From assembly GCA_964501315.1 (NCBI GenBank), contig CAZCSO010000003.1, positions 1 to 64,000 of the forward strand: a DNA stretch of 64,000 bases. Reading direction: 5' to 3'. The translations under genes were made by a program, and so were the position numbers. Every line of letters begins with the position of its first letter. Positions within the stretch are counted from its first letter, which is position 1. Shown one piece after another: positions 27,137 through 36,748 of this stretch. Below the pieces are notes generated by a model. That model was not told where the DNA came from and did not search any database. It worked only from the letters and a program-made list of their open reading frames with translations. This stretch comes from UBA5603 sp964501315 (GTDB lineage Bacteria; Bacillota_I; Bacilli_A; Izemoplasmatales; Hujiaoplasmataceae).

Positions 27137-27145
27137 TGGTATGAT
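27137..27145 (+). promoter_or_regulatory. Extended -10 promoter before the hprK gene group
   Basis: TGG-TATGAT, hexamer at 27140-27145, 30 bases before the gene at 27176. It overlaps the weak inverted repeat ACAAAA/TTTTGT just after uvrA. Confidence 0.5.
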
Positions 27146-27175
27146 GATAGTATCTTTATCATCTTATGAGGGCTT

Positions 27176-27736
27176 ATGAATAAAAAAGATAATGACGATA
27201 TTCGCAAAGACATCGAGGAGTTGGAAAAACTCATCGAAAATGTGCGAAAACAAAACGAAGAAGAAAAGAAGAAACTGAATATTGAAGATAAAAAGCCTCG
27301 ACAAAAAGTTATCAAGATCAATCTCGCTCAGGACTATTCCACAAACAACGAAATTAATCTGATTGTCGGGTTTTTAGTCAATTTCATTTTGTTTTTTTTG
27401 ATTATAGAAGGTTTTAAATTAGCGACAACCTCCTATCCTTACTTGTATTTGGGATTCGCGGCTGTCTTTACGTTATTTGAATACCTAATGAAACGATACT
27501 TATTTAAAAAACATGTCGCATTAGTCATTTATACGTCAGGGCTGATTTTCTTTTTGTTTAATTTACTGTTTATCTATGCTGTTGATTTGCTTCTGCCGCT
27601 TTCGTTATTCTCATTCGAAAACTATCTATATCCACTCGTTTTCGTATTTTTGTTTCAGATTATCCGATTTATCATTAAACAACTGTATTTGTTAAGTGTT
27701 ACCTATTTAAGTCGCCGATTTAAAAAAAGGCGTTAA
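27176..27736 (+). CDS. Membrane protein with N-terminal coiled coil, unknown
   Basis: I do not recognise this 186-residue protein. Residues 1-45 are highly charged with heptad-like spacing (a probable cytoplasmic coiled coil, rich in Lys and Glu), then four membrane helices follow (about 62-80, 86-104, 116-140 and 148-175) and a basic tail (SRRFKKRR). It starts the transcript leading into hprK, 13 bases away. Confidence 0.65.
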   Translation: MNKKDNDDIRKDIEELEKLIENVRKQNEEEKKKLNIEDKKPRQKVIKINLAQDYSTNNEINLIVGFLVNFILFFLIIEGFKLATTSYPYLYLGFAAVFTLFEYLMKRYLFKKHVALVIYTSGLIFFLFNLLFIYAVDLLLPLSLFSFENYLYPLVFVFLFQIIRFIIKQLYLLSVTYLSRRFKKRR

Positions 27737-27749
27737 GGAGGATACTTCT

Positions 27750-28691
27750 ATGAATCAATCCATTCGTATCAAGGAAGTCATCGATGCATTGAAACTAGAC
27801 GTTATTGCTGGCGCGGAAGGAATTAACCGCGAAGTTAAAAACCCAAGTTTGTCAAAACCGGGGTTAGAATTAGCGGGAATGTTTGATTTTTACGAACACG
27901 ATCGTATTCAAGTTGTCGGTTCGAAAGAAGGCACGTTTTTCCATTGGCTTAATGAATCTGACCAAATCATACGGACTCGTATGTTGTTCGAAAAACAACC
28001 TCCGGCCTTTGTTTTTTCTAAAAACGTAGTGATACCCGATGTCTTTATTCAATTTGGAAATGAGTTTCAAATTCCAATCTTGAAAAGCTCATATAAAACG
28101 TCTTCTTTATTCAGCGAGTTATTTTCATTCTTGCAATCGAAATTGGCAGAACGGGTATCGATTCACGGCGTCTTGATGGATATCAACGGCGTTGGGGTTG
28201 TGATTACCGGTCAAAGCGGAATTGGTAAAAGTGAAGTCGCTCTTGAATTGGTTAGAAGAGGGTACATGCTGGTTGCGGATGATTTGATAGAAATTTACCA
28301 AAAAGAAAAAGGTGTCGTTATCGGTGAAGCTCCTGACGTATTAAAGAAATACTTGGAGATTCGAGGAATCGGTATCGTCAATGTGGTATATTTGTTTGGG
28401 GCAAGAGCGTTCCGAGAAAACAAACGGATTTCGATGATTGTCAATTTGGAGAAATGGGAAGACGACAAAGTCTTTGACCGATTAGGGCTAACTGAAGAAA
28501 AAGAATTGATTTTCGATACCGAAATTACACGATTGTCACTCCCCATCACCGAAGCAAGAAATACGGCGACGTTGGTTGAGGCGGCGGCATACGACTTTAA
28601 ATCCAAATTACAAGGGTATCATTCTGCAAAAGCATTCAGTGAAGGCCTTGATGAAAAAATAGCCATAAATCAGAAGAACAAGGGAGAATGA
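27750..28691 (+). CDS. hprK: HPr kinase/phosphorylase
   Basis: HprK phosphorylates Ser46 of the PTS carrier HPr in response to glycolytic intermediates and reverses this at high phosphate, and so controls carbon catabolite repression. The P-loop GQSGIGKSEVALEL is near residue 153, LVADDLIEI follows, LEIRGIGIVNVVYLFG is the family signature and LPITEARNTATLVEAAA the C-terminal segment. Length 313 is normal. It overlaps lgt by four bases; hprK-lgt adjacency is conserved in Bacillota. Confidence 0.96.
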   Translation: MNQSIRIKEVIDALKLDVIAGAEGINREVKNPSLSKPGLELAGMFDFYEHDRIQVVGSKEGTFFHWLNESDQIIRTRMLFEKQPPAFVFSKNVVIPDVFIQFGNEFQIPILKSSYKTSSLFSELFSFLQSKLAERVSIHGVLMDINGVGVVITGQSGIGKSEVALELVRRGYMLVADDLIEIYQKEKGVVIGEAPDVLKKYLEIRGIGIVNVVYLFGARAFRENKRISMIVNLEKWEDDKVFDRLGLTEEKELIFDTEITRLSLPITEARNTATLVEAAAYDFKSKLQGYHSAKAFSEGLDEKIAINQKNKGE

Positions 28692-29956
28692 GCATGAAAA
28701 TTATGAGAGTACTGAGTTTATTAGGGTTATTATTCATCGGATTGATTTTGACTGGGTGTACAAACGAACCCGTAACCAATGGCGACGGAACGTTTACCAT
28801 CACCTTTTATGATCAATATGCGGAAGAACCAACGTTAAAAACAATTACTTGTAATGTCGGAGAAACGTGCGAAATCATTGCGCCCGCTACGCCCGACAAT
28901 AAAGAAAACGCCTATTTCACGCGTTGGAGTGTTTGGGAAAGCCAGTGGGACAGTATCCAAGAAAACACAACCATTGAACCAATCTATACGCTCGATAATC
29001 GGGTTGTGACCATTGGCGATAGATCCGTTGTCTTTTATTCTTTCTTCATCATGACCGGAATTATGGTAGCGTTGGGTTTGGGTCTTCGCGAGGTAAAACG
29101 AACGGGAATCAAACAAGACGATATTATCGATGGCTTTTTATGGATTGTGCCGGTGTCTATTTTGGGGGCACGGTTGTGGTACGTTGTCTTTGAATGGGAT
29201 CAATTTGTTTACGGTGAATTCTTTCCATCGTTACTTAGGGTCCTGGGATTCTCCACCGGACGACTTGAATTTTCTTCATTTGGATTATCAGGATTAGCCA
29301 TTCACGGCGCATTCTTTGTAGCGTTGATTTGTGTGTTGTTTTATACAAAAAAGCGGAAGATGAATTTATGGAAGATTGTCGACGTTTTGGCAATCGGATT
29401 TATTATCGCTCAAGCGTTTGGTCGTTGGGGTAATTTCTTTAATCAAGAGGCCCACGGAGGATTGGTTGGCGGCATTACCAATGGCGCAGCGAATTTATCC
29501 TTAGAAGAACAATTTAACTATTTGCGGTATACCATTGGTATTCCCGAATTTATTGTCAATAACATGTACATTACTCGAGGAATCGGTGGGTTCGATGTGA
29601 CGCCACTGACAGGGTATTATCATCCGACTTTCTTCTACGAATCGATGTTTAATGTCTTGGGATTTGCGATTATGTTAATATTACGTCGAATTAAAACCGT
29701 TCGTTTTGGTGAGTTATTATCGTTCTATCTTATTTGGTATGGCGCTCTAAGAATATTTATTGAAACGATGCGGACCGATCCGCTTACCTTTACATTGTTT
29801 GGATTGACGTTGAAGTCAGCGATTGCAACATCATCTCTCATGATATTAGGCGGTATAGGGTTGTCGTTATTCATTCGGTTCAAATTAAAAGGCGAGACAT
29901 ACGCAACCGTACCGGGTTATATCGAATTCAAAAAGAAACCCAATCATGAATCCTAA
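28688..29956 (+). CDS. lgt: Prolipoprotein diacylglyceryl transferase with an N-terminal lipoprotein-like extension
   Basis: Lgt transfers diacylglycerol from phosphatidylglycerol to the lipobox cysteine of prolipoproteins. The enzyme core begins near residue 107 and has the expected motifs: GLAIHGAF, FGRWGNFFNQEAHGG, and RIFIETMRTDPL near the C terminus. What precedes it is unusual: a signal peptide with a good lipobox (IGLILTGC, Cys24), then about 80 residues in an InlB-B-repeat-like pattern (FTITFYDQY..., CNVGETCEI, YFTRWSVW, ENTTIEPIYT). Ordinary Lgt proteins start directly with the first helix. The reading frame is continuous with no stop or second ribosome binding site visible, so this appears to be a real fusion. 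Total length 422. It overlaps hprK and trxB. Confidence 0.93.
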   Translation: MSMKIMRVLSLLGLLFIGLILTGCTNEPVTNGDGTFTITFYDQYAEEPTLKTITCNVGETCEIIAPATPDNKENAYFTRWSVWESQWDSIQENTTIEPIYTLDNRVVTIGDRSVVFYSFFIMTGIMVALGLGLREVKRTGIKQDDIIDGFLWIVPVSILGARLWYVVFEWDQFVYGEFFPSLLRVLGFSTGRLEFSSFGLSGLAIHGAFFVALICVLFYTKKRKMNLWKIVDVLAIGFIIAQAFGRWGNFFNQEAHGGLVGGITNGAANLSLEEQFNYLRYTIGIPEFIVNNMYITRGIGGFDVTPLTGYYHPTFFYESMFNVLGFAIMLILRRIKTVRFGELLSFYLIWYGALRIFIETMRTDPLTFTLFGLTLKSAIATSSLMILGGIGLSLFIRFKLKGETYATVPGYIEFKKKPNHES

Positions 29957-30872
29957 TCCACTATTAGATCTGGTAATTGTGGGGTGCGGGCCGGCCGGAA
30001 TGATGGCGGCCATATATGCAAAGCGCGCCAACAAAGAAATGACGGTTTTGGACAAAAGCGACCCCGGTGGGCGCGTTTTGTCCACGTATCGAGTCGATAA
30101 TTACTTAGGATTCAGTCGTGTTAGCGCTGAAGAGTTAGTCAGAAAAATGGTCGACCATTTACATGACCTTGAAATATTGGATACGTATGGAGAGGTTTTA
30201 TCGATTGAGCGTGTTGGATCGGCGTACCGAGTACATACCGATGTCGATACGTACGATTCAAAAGCCATCATTATCGCAGCCGGAACACACCCGAAGCCAT
30301 TGGGATTAGCCAATGAATCTGAGTATCTGAGTCAGGGGTTATCGTATTGTGCAGTATGCGACGGTATCTTTTTTCAAGGAAAAAACGTTGCGGTGGTGGG
30401 TGGAGGCGATTCTGCGCTTGAGGAAAGCTTGTATTTGGCGGAGATTTCGAATCACGTCACCATCATTCACGATTTGGACCAACTAACGGCCAGTGCCGGA
30501 TTGATCAAACGCGTGAACAGCCATGATACGATTACCGTAATGCCACATACCCGCGTTACGCAATTGAACGGTCTGAAAAAATTAGCGTCCATCGACGTTA
30601 TCGACCTAAAAACACAACAGTCGAATACCATCGCTGTGGACGGATTGTTTGTATACGTAGGCAATCAGCCCAAAACTGATTTTGTGAAAGGTCTAGGGAT
30701 TTTGGATTCGGATGGATTTATCAAAGTCGATCATGAAATGAAGACAAAAATGCCGGGAATATTCGCATGCGGCGATGTGACCAAAAAAGATTACCGCCTG
30801 ATTGCAACGGCAATATCCGATGGTGCAATTGCGGCGCTATCGGCTGTTAAGTATTTGGATCACTTAGAATAA
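29946..30872 (+). CDS. trxB: Thioredoxin reductase
   Basis: An FAD/NADPH enzyme that reduces thioredoxin. FAD-binding VIVGCGPAGMMAAIYAKRA at the N terminus; redox-active CAVC near residue 135-138 (SYCAVCDGIFF); NADPH-binding VVGGGDSALEESLYLAE; C-terminal GIFACGDVTKKDYR. Length 308 is typical. It overlaps the end of lgt by 11 bases. The order hprK-lgt-trxB-whiA resembles the Bacillus arrangement. Confidence 0.95.
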   Translation: MNPNPLLDLVIVGCGPAGMMAAIYAKRANKEMTVLDKSDPGGRVLSTYRVDNYLGFSRVSAEELVRKMVDHLHDLEILDTYGEVLSIERVGSAYRVHTDVDTYDSKAIIIAAGTHPKPLGLANESEYLSQGLSYCAVCDGIFFQGKNVAVVGGGDSALEESLYLAEISNHVTIIHDLDQLTASAGLIKRVNSHDTITVMPHTRVTQLNGLKKLASIDVIDLKTQQSNTIAVDGLFVYVGNQPKTDFVKGLGILDSDGFIKVDHEMKTKMPGIFACGDVTKKDYRLIATAISDGAIAALSAVKYLDHLE

Positions 30873-30884
30873 AAGGAGAATACC

Positions 30885-31838
30885 ATGTCGTTTACCAGTG
30901 AAGTCAAAACCGAACTATCGAATGTTAAAAATCTGACGTGTTGTAATAAAGCCGAGTTATCGGCGATGTTTCATGTTGGTGGTTCCGTTGAACTCAAAAA
31001 CACTGGATTGGTGCTTTCGTTTCAAACCACCAATAATGCAGTTATTCGATCGTTTGTTAAATTGGTTAAAGAAGGGTTTCATAGCGATCCTATTCTTTAC
31101 AGTAAGAAACAATTGAATTTGAAGAAGAATGATTTGTTCCTGGCTTATATTGAAGATGGCGTAGAAAAGATTGTTAACGATTTGTCGCTGATTAATCGTC
31201 AAGCGTTGTTTTTTCAAGACGTCGATCCGGAGATTGTCAAAAAAGATTGTTGCAAACGCGCCTATTTGCGAGGTGCTTTCTTAGCAGGCGGATCCATCAA
31301 CTCTCCGGAGACACCGACGTACCATCTTGAAATTCAGACATCGAGTGAAAAACAAGCGTGGGTATTAAAGGAATTGGCTGATCACTATCAACTCAACGCC
31401 AAAGTCACGAAAAACAAGCGTGGGTACATTATGTATCTTAAGGAAGCAGAAAAAATCGCTGATTTTTTACGGGTCACAGGAGCGAGCAATCAATTATTTT
31501 CCTACGAAGATTCGCGAATAAAACGTGATTTTAAAAATTCAATCAACCGCGTCATCAATTGTGATATTGCAAATGAGAAAAAAGCGTTGGATGCGGCCAT
31601 GCACCAACTTAAACACATCGAAACCGTTGAAAAACACTATGCAGGTAAGCTACCCAAAAGTCTAGAAGAAATTGTTTTTCTGAGAAAACTCTATCCAGAT
31701 TCGACGCTAAATGAATTATCGTACGCAGCGGTAGAACATTATGGGTACATGATCTCGAAATCGGCGTTAAATCACCGTTTCCGGGCATTAAAGGATTTAG
31801 CCAATTCACTGGAAATCCAAGGTGACAGCCATGATTAA
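30885..31838 (+). CDS. whiA: DNA-binding protein WhiA
   Basis: WhiA combines a LAGLIDADG-homing-endonuclease fold without catalysis with a C-terminal helix-turn-helix. In Bacillota it affects chromosome segregation and division. Family segments: MSFTSEVKTELSN at the N terminus, CCKRAYLRGAFLAGGSINSPE near 120-140, and LRKLYPDSTLNELSY...ISKSALNHRFRAL in the HTH part. Length 317 is normal. AAAGGAGAAT precedes the ATG. It overlaps acpS by eight bases. Confidence 0.95.
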   Translation: MSFTSEVKTELSNVKNLTCCNKAELSAMFHVGGSVELKNTGLVLSFQTTNNAVIRSFVKLVKEGFHSDPILYSKKQLNLKKNDLFLAYIEDGVEKIVNDLSLINRQALFFQDVDPEIVKKDCCKRAYLRGAFLAGGSINSPETPTYHLEIQTSSEKQAWVLKELADHYQLNAKVTKNKRGYIMYLKEAEKIADFLRVTGASNQLFSYEDSRIKRDFKNSINRVINCDIANEKKALDAAMHQLKHIETVEKHYAGKLPKSLEEIVFLRKLYPDSTLNELSYAAVEHYGYMISKSALNHRFRALKDLANSLEIQGDSHD

Positions 31839-32175
31839 AGGGATTGGAACGGACATTGTCAGCGTCCAACGGATGAGTTCGCAGCTAAAGGAACGAATCT
31901 TGAGCATTCCTGAAAAAGAACTGTATGACAGTTTTACATCAGAAGATCGTAAAAATACGTTCCTAGCCGGTCGATTCGCGGCAAAAGAAGCCATTGCGAA
32001 AGCATTAAGTCATACCGATTTGGATTTGTCCTATCGTGAGTTGATTATTTTAAATGACGAACATGGGAAACCCTATCTTCAATGTGATAAATTAAGTGGT
32101 TTGACCGTCTGGATATCCATCGCTCATGAACAAGAATATGCCGTTGGATTCTGTCTCATTGAAACGCTTTTATGA
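31831..32175 (+). CDS. acpS: Holo-[acyl-carrier-protein] synthase
   Basis: AcpS attaches 4'-phosphopantetheine from CoA to apo-ACP. N-terminal GIGTDIVSVQRM carries the metal-binding Asp and FAAKEAIAKAL the catalytic Glu-Lys segment; WISIAHEQEYAVGFCLIE is the usual end. A GTG at 31822 is in frame, but the ATG at 31831 with AAGGTGA upstream gives the standard N terminus (MIKGIGTDIV). Length 114. Confidence 0.94.
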   Translation: MIKGIGTDIVSVQRMSSQLKERILSIPEKELYDSFTSEDRKNTFLAGRFAAKEAIAKALSHTDLDLSYRELIILNDEHGKPYLQCDKLSGLTVWISIAHEQEYAVGFCLIETLL

Positions 32176-32202
32176 TGTTTTTTTAAGTTCGTTAATTATT
32201 AC

Positions 32203-32231
32203 TTGCAAAATACTTCAAAATTGAGTAAAAT
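32203..32231 (+). promoter_or_regulatory. Promoter of the thioredoxin-like gene
   Basis: TTGCAA (32203-32208), a 17-base spacer and TAAAAT (32226-32231), close to a sigma-A consensus and 22 bases before the ATG. Confidence 0.6.
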
Positions 32232-32253
32232 TAGTATCACTGGGGTGATTAAT

Positions 32254-32775
32254 ATGGCAACATATACAAAAGGATTTAAAAAGAGAAACGGTGAGCAAAC
32301 GCTCCTATTCAGCATTGTCGCAATTATCGGATTCGTATTATTGATTGTTGGGGTTGCATTCATCTATGATTTAGCGACCGATACCGGTGAATATACGGAT
32401 TTTACACATATTGAAGCGTATGATTTGATTTTGACTCAAACGGACGAATCAAGTGTTCAACTTCAAGACTATGTCGTTTACATTTATTCGGATGATTGCT
32501 CAAATTGCTTAACAGTTAAAAAAGATGTGTTGAAACTATCCAAAGAACTTGAAGAGGGTGGTTTAAATGTATTTTTTGTTAATTCATCGACCATCAAAGA
32601 AACAACCACAGGAGATAAAACCGATTTTCTGGATGATGTGAATATCAATTCAATCAAAACACCGATGATTGTGACGGTTGCGAACGGTACATTTGATAAA
32701 ACTTACGTTGGAACCGATAGCGTTGTGAATTTATTACAATCCGCTGTCGATGGTGAGTATGCTCCTTTTAATTAA
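32254..32775 (+). CDS. Membrane-anchored thioredoxin-fold protein
   Basis: 173 residues: a basic N terminus, one membrane helix (about residues 17-40), then a thioredoxin-like domain facing outward. The redox motif is CSNC within IYSDDCSNCLTVKKDV, and IKTPMIV supplies the cis-Pro. It probably reduces or oxidises extracytoplasmic disulfides, but no partner is visible nearby. The frame is open from 32203 (inside the promoter). The ATG at 32254 with GGGGTGATT upstream is preferred. Transcribed alone between a promoter and a terminator. Confidence 0.75.
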   Translation: MATYTKGFKKRNGEQTLLFSIVAIIGFVLLIVGVAFIYDLATDTGEYTDFTHIEAYDLILTQTDESSVQLQDYVVYIYSDDCSNCLTVKKDVLKLSKELEEGGLNVFFVNSSTIKETTTGDKTDFLDDVNINSIKTPMIVTVANGTFDKTYVGTDSVVNLLQSAVDGEYAPFN

Positions 32776-32782
32776 TTAAGAC

Positions 32783-32806
32783 AAAACCCGAAAGGGTTTT
32801 TTTCTT
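32783..32806 (+). terminator. Terminator after the thioredoxin-like gene
   Basis: AAAACCC pairs with GGGTTTT around a GAAA tetraloop, then a T tract. Confidence 0.85.
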
Positions 32807-32832
32807 TTGGCGTGGCGAAAACACCAAAATTA

Positions 32833-32841
32833 TGGTATAAA
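32833..32841 (+). promoter_or_regulatory. Extended -10 promoter of tex
   Basis: TGG-TATAAA, hexamer at 32836-32841, 28 bases before the preferred tex ATG at 32870. Confidence 0.5.
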
Positions 32842-32869
32842 TAAACTGGACACTAATGGAGGAATGAAC

Positions 32870-35059
32870 ATGGACTATTTAAATCAAGATCTATTAAAAC
32901 AAATCGCTTCGAGATTAGGTATCAAGATTTCACAAGTTGAATCTGTTTTAGGATTGTTATCGGAAGGGAACACCGTTCCGTTTATCGCTCGATACCGAAA
33001 AGAAGTAACCGGCTCATTGGATGAAGAGCAAATCCGCGATATTGAGAAAGAATACGAATACGGTAAAAACTTACAAAAACGAAAAGACGATATTATTCGG
33101 CTTATCGATGAAAAGGGATTGCTGACTGATGAATTACGCGATCAAATCAATCAGGCTACGAAGTTAGTCGATGTCGAAGATTTGTATCGTCCTTATAAAG
33201 AAAAGAAGAAAACAAAAGCGACCGAAGCGATCGCCAAAGGCTTAGAACCCTTAGCAAAATGGATTATGACATTTCCCCTTCAAGCCGATTTAAATGACGT
33301 AGCGTTACCCTATGTAAATGAACAAGTCTTAACCGTTGAAGATGCGTTTACGGGTGCAAAATACATCATTGCGGAATGGGTTTCCGACCAAGCAGAGTAC
33401 CGCAAATGGATTCGCGACTATACATTCCATAACGGTTCGATGGTCACAAAAAAGAAAAAAGACGCCCAGGACGATTATCAGACCTACCAAAACTATTACG
33501 AATACGAAGAACCGTTAAAATCGATCAAATTGTACCGAATATTGGCCATCAACCGCGCCGAAAACGAAAAGGTTGTATCGGCTTCAATCCAAGTTGATAG
33601 CGAAGCCATCTTTAACTACCTAGCTCGAAAAGTGATTCTAAATGATCGCTCGGTGGTCGCACCCATGGTTGAAGAAGCCATTCAAGACAGCTACAAGCGG
33701 TTAATCAGCGGTGCGATTGAACGTGAAATCCGCAGTGAGTTTACGGAAAAAGCAGAAGATCAAGCCATTCATATTTTCTCTGAGAATTTAAAAAACTTGT
33801 TATTACAAGCACCGTTAAAAGGAAAAATGGTTTTAGGAGTGGACCCTGCTTTTCGAACAGGATGTAAATTCGCCGTCATCGACCCATTTGGGAAATTCAT
33901 TGATAAAGGCGTCGTCTATCCTCATGAAGCGTATGTGGGTGAAAAGGTTAATCAACGGCGCGTTGAAGAAGCCAAAGAAACCATTAAAAAAATTATTGAA
34001 AAATACAAGATTGAAATTATTGCGATCGGTAACGGAACGGCTTCTCGTGAAACCGAAACTTTCATCGTATCGGTAATAAAAATGATATCGTTAAAAGTTC
34101 AGTATGTCATCGTCAGCGAAGCAGGCGCTTCCGTATATTCCGCATCGGATTTGGCCAGAGACGAATTCCCTGATTTTCAAGTTGAAGAACGATCGGCCGT
34201 ATCGATTGCACGTCGTATTTTGGATCCACTTTCAGAATTGGTTAAGATTGATCCAAAATCAATTGGCGTTGGACAATACCAACACGACGTAACCCAATCG
34301 AAACTCAATGATTCAGTTGATTTTGTGGTGACGACAGCGGTTAACCAAGTAGGGGTTAATGTTAATACGGCATCCGCTTCGTTACTACAATACGTTTCAG
34401 GGTTATCGGCATCAGTTGCGACGAATATCGTTAAATTCAGAGAAGAAAAAGGTCCGTTTAAAAACCGCGAAGCCATTAAGAAAGTGTCCAAATTAGGACC
34501 CAAGATTTTCGAACAGGCCATTGGTTTCTTACGAATACCGGATTCCAGTAATCCACTCGATAAAACCCCGATTCATCCAGAGAGTTATGACCTGGCCTTA
34601 TCGATATTAAAAGAATTAGCCATTGATGTTCACGATATTGGATCAGAAATATGCAAAGCCAAAATTGCATTCGCCGATAAGCAAGCATTGATGAAAAAAT
34701 TTGCGATCAATCCAATTACGTTAGACGATTTGTTTGATGCGTTTGTGTCACCACAACGGGATGTTCGTGATCAGTATCCACAACCCTTGTTAAAGAGTGA
34801 TCTGTTAAAACTAGAAGATATGATGCCGGGAATGGAACTCCAAGGAACGGTTCGAAATGTCGTTGACTTTGGTGCGTTCATCGATTGTGGTATTAAAGAA
34901 GCTGGCTTGGTTCATATCTCAAAAATGAGCAAACGTTACATTAAACATCCGATGGAAGTTGTATCGGTCGGCGATATTGTAAAAGTATGGGTTGTATCGG
35001 TTGATCTGGACCGGAAACGACTCCAATTGACCATGTTGCCTCCCAATGAAGTAGCCTAA
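32870..35059 (+). CDS. tex: RNA-binding transcriptional accessory protein Tex
   Basis: A 729-residue Tex protein: N-terminal helical region with VPFIARYRKEVTGSLDEEQIRDIE, a YqgF/RNase-H-like domain (LGVDPAFRTGCKFAVID near 325), helix-hairpin-helix segments (NVNTASASLLQYVSGLS...REAIKKVSKLGPKIFEQAIGFLRI) and a C-terminal S1 domain (GTVRNVVDFGAFIDCGIKEAGLVHIS). Tex binds nucleic acid and influences transcription and stress tolerance. The frame is open from 32807, but the ATG at 32870 has GGAGGAATGAAC upstream and follows the promoter. Confidence 0.95.
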   Translation: MDYLNQDLLKQIASRLGIKISQVESVLGLLSEGNTVPFIARYRKEVTGSLDEEQIRDIEKEYEYGKNLQKRKDDIIRLIDEKGLLTDELRDQINQATKLVDVEDLYRPYKEKKKTKATEAIAKGLEPLAKWIMTFPLQADLNDVALPYVNEQVLTVEDAFTGAKYIIAEWVSDQAEYRKWIRDYTFHNGSMVTKKKKDAQDDYQTYQNYYEYEEPLKSIKLYRILAINRAENEKVVSASIQVDSEAIFNYLARKVILNDRSVVAPMVEEAIQDSYKRLISGAIEREIRSEFTEKAEDQAIHIFSENLKNLLLQAPLKGKMVLGVDPAFRTGCKFAVIDPFGKFIDKGVVYPHEAYVGEKVNQRRVEEAKETIKKIIEKYKIEIIAIGNGTASRETETFIVSVIKMISLKVQYVIVSEAGASVYSASDLARDEFPDFQVEERSAVSIARRILDPLSELVKIDPKSIGVGQYQHDVTQSKLNDSVDFVVTTAVNQVGVNVNTASASLLQYVSGLSASVATNIVKFREEKGPFKNREAIKKVSKLGPKIFEQAIGFLRIPDSSNPLDKTPIHPESYDLALSILKELAIDVHDIGSEICKAKIAFADKQALMKKFAINPITLDDLFDAFVSPQRDVRDQYPQPLLKSDLLKLEDMMPGMELQGTVRNVVDFGAFIDCGIKEAGLVHISKMSKRYIKHPMEVVSVGDIVKVWVVSVDLDRKRLQLTMLPPNEVA

Positions 35060-35090
35060 GTAGTTCACGTCATAACATTGAGGGTAAACT

Positions 35091-36680
35091 ATGCGCTACG
35101 ATTTTCTGTTTTCTGTTTTACTTTACATCATGGCAGCGTTTCTTTTGGTGGGTGCTATCTTTCTTTTTTCACGAAAACGGCAATTACCAGGATTGATTTT
35201 ATCCGGTCTTTTTGTTATGGCTAACGCAATCTATGCGATGGGGTATGCTTCGTTTGTTTTTGCCGATTTAGAAACCTATAAATTGTTACTCAATCATGTC
35301 ATGCATATTTCGATTCCGTATTTAGCGCCGTTATGGTTGTTATTGGCATTCAAACTGAGACGACCGAATCAAAAACTGCCATTCGGATTGATTGTTGGCA
35401 TTATGGTAATCCCGTTTATTTCGATGATTGCGAATTTTGCGTATCGCATGGATGGAAAATGGTTCCAAACATTGTATTATGTTGCCCATACAATCAGAAG
35501 CGACGTGCTTCCGCATTGGACGGGTTACACGGTCTTAATCTATCAAAAGGGAATTCTTTATTATGTATTGATGGGTTATTCGGCGATTGTTTTGGGTTGG
35601 GCTTGTGCTTTATTCTACCGAGGCTATCGTCAAAATGAATTTTTGGCGAAAACACGATCGTTGATTTTGTTTTCAATCAGTCTTGTCGGTTTTGTTTTGC
35701 TGACGCTTTCTGTTATTTCAACCAAAACCGTTTTTATCGACTATACACCGTTCTTTACTGCACTCTTCGCTCTAGTTTTATTTTTTACATTGTTTCATTA
35801 TGAATTATTCGATTTGGTTCCGAAGGCGTATCAACTTGTATTTATGCAATCTCAAAATCCGATTTTCATTTTGGATGCTTCGTTTCAGATTGTTCATATG
35901 AATCAAAAAGCTAAATCATTGTTCTTTGCGGAATCGGAATTAAAATCTGGATTTACACTCAATCATCTTCTTCCAAACATCGAGATCGATTTTGAATCGA
36001 CGCTCTTGGGGAACGCCTTGGAAATTGAACTGCCCATCGAAACCGATAAACGGACATTCTCGTTAGAATTGCTTGTGTTGAAGAATCGATATTTCGGCCG
36101 TAATTACAACGGCTATTGTTTAACTTTTTTTGATATTACGGAACATAAAAAAGAAATGGAAGTTATGGAAAAAATGGCTTCCTACGATGGGTTAACCCAA
36201 ATCTATAATCGTCGATACTTTTATCATCTCGCCACCGAAATGTTTGATGATGCGCAAATTCAAATGAAGAACATCGCTGTCGTCATGTTCGATTTGGACG
36301 ATTTCAAAATCGTAAATGATATTTATGGCCATCAAGCAGGCGATTATGTGTTAGAGGAATTGGCACAGTTCCTAAAAACGAGATTTCCTAAAGAAGGTAT
36401 ATTTGCCCGATACGGTGGCGAAGAATTTATTTACATGGTGACGAACGTAACGATAAATGACGTTAAAAAACTAATTTCTTCTTTGTGTAAAGAAGTCGCT
36501 ACTCACCCCTTTGTCTATTCAGAAAGAAAGATGAAAATTACAGCCAGTTTTGGCGTTAGTGGCAGTATGAAATCGATTGAGAAATCATTGGAAACTTACA
36601 TCAAGGAAGCCGATGATATGTTGTATTGTTCGAAAGGGAATGGAAAGAATCAAGTTTTTTTCACGAAAGACATTCAATAA
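35091..36680 (+). CDS. Diguanylate cyclase with 7TM sensor, PAS and GGDEF domains
   Basis: Residues 1-225 form a seven-helix sensor of the histidine-kinase-N 7TM type. A PAS domain follows (about 240-350; NPIFILDASFQIVHMNQKAKSLF). The GGDEF domain (about 360-525) has an intact active site, RYGGEEF near residue 440, with MFDLDDFKIVNDIYGHQAGD upstream, so it should make c-di-GMP. No RxxD inhibitory site is seen five residues before the active site. The 31 bases after tex hold GAGGGTAAACT before the ATG. The ligand of the 7TM region is unknown. Confidence 0.88.
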   Translation: MRYDFLFSVLLYIMAAFLLVGAIFLFSRKRQLPGLILSGLFVMANAIYAMGYASFVFADLETYKLLLNHVMHISIPYLAPLWLLLAFKLRRPNQKLPFGLIVGIMVIPFISMIANFAYRMDGKWFQTLYYVAHTIRSDVLPHWTGYTVLIYQKGILYYVLMGYSAIVLGWACALFYRGYRQNEFLAKTRSLILFSISLVGFVLLTLSVISTKTVFIDYTPFFTALFALVLFFTLFHYELFDLVPKAYQLVFMQSQNPIFILDASFQIVHMNQKAKSLFFAESELKSGFTLNHLLPNIEIDFESTLLGNALEIELPIETDKRTFSLELLVLKNRYFGRNYNGYCLTFFDITEHKKEMEVMEKMASYDGLTQIYNRRYFYHLATEMFDDAQIQMKNIAVVMFDLDDFKIVNDIYGHQAGDYVLEELAQFLKTRFPKEGIFARYGGEEFIYMVTNVTINDVKKLISSLCKEVATHPFVYSERKMKITASFGVSGSMKSIEKSLETYIKEADDMLYCSKGNGKNQVFFTKDIQ

Positions 36681-36748
36681 ATCGCTTAGGGTGATAGGAA
36701 TATTTTGTTCGATGCGATATAATAGAATCAAAGTAAAGGAGGATTCAT

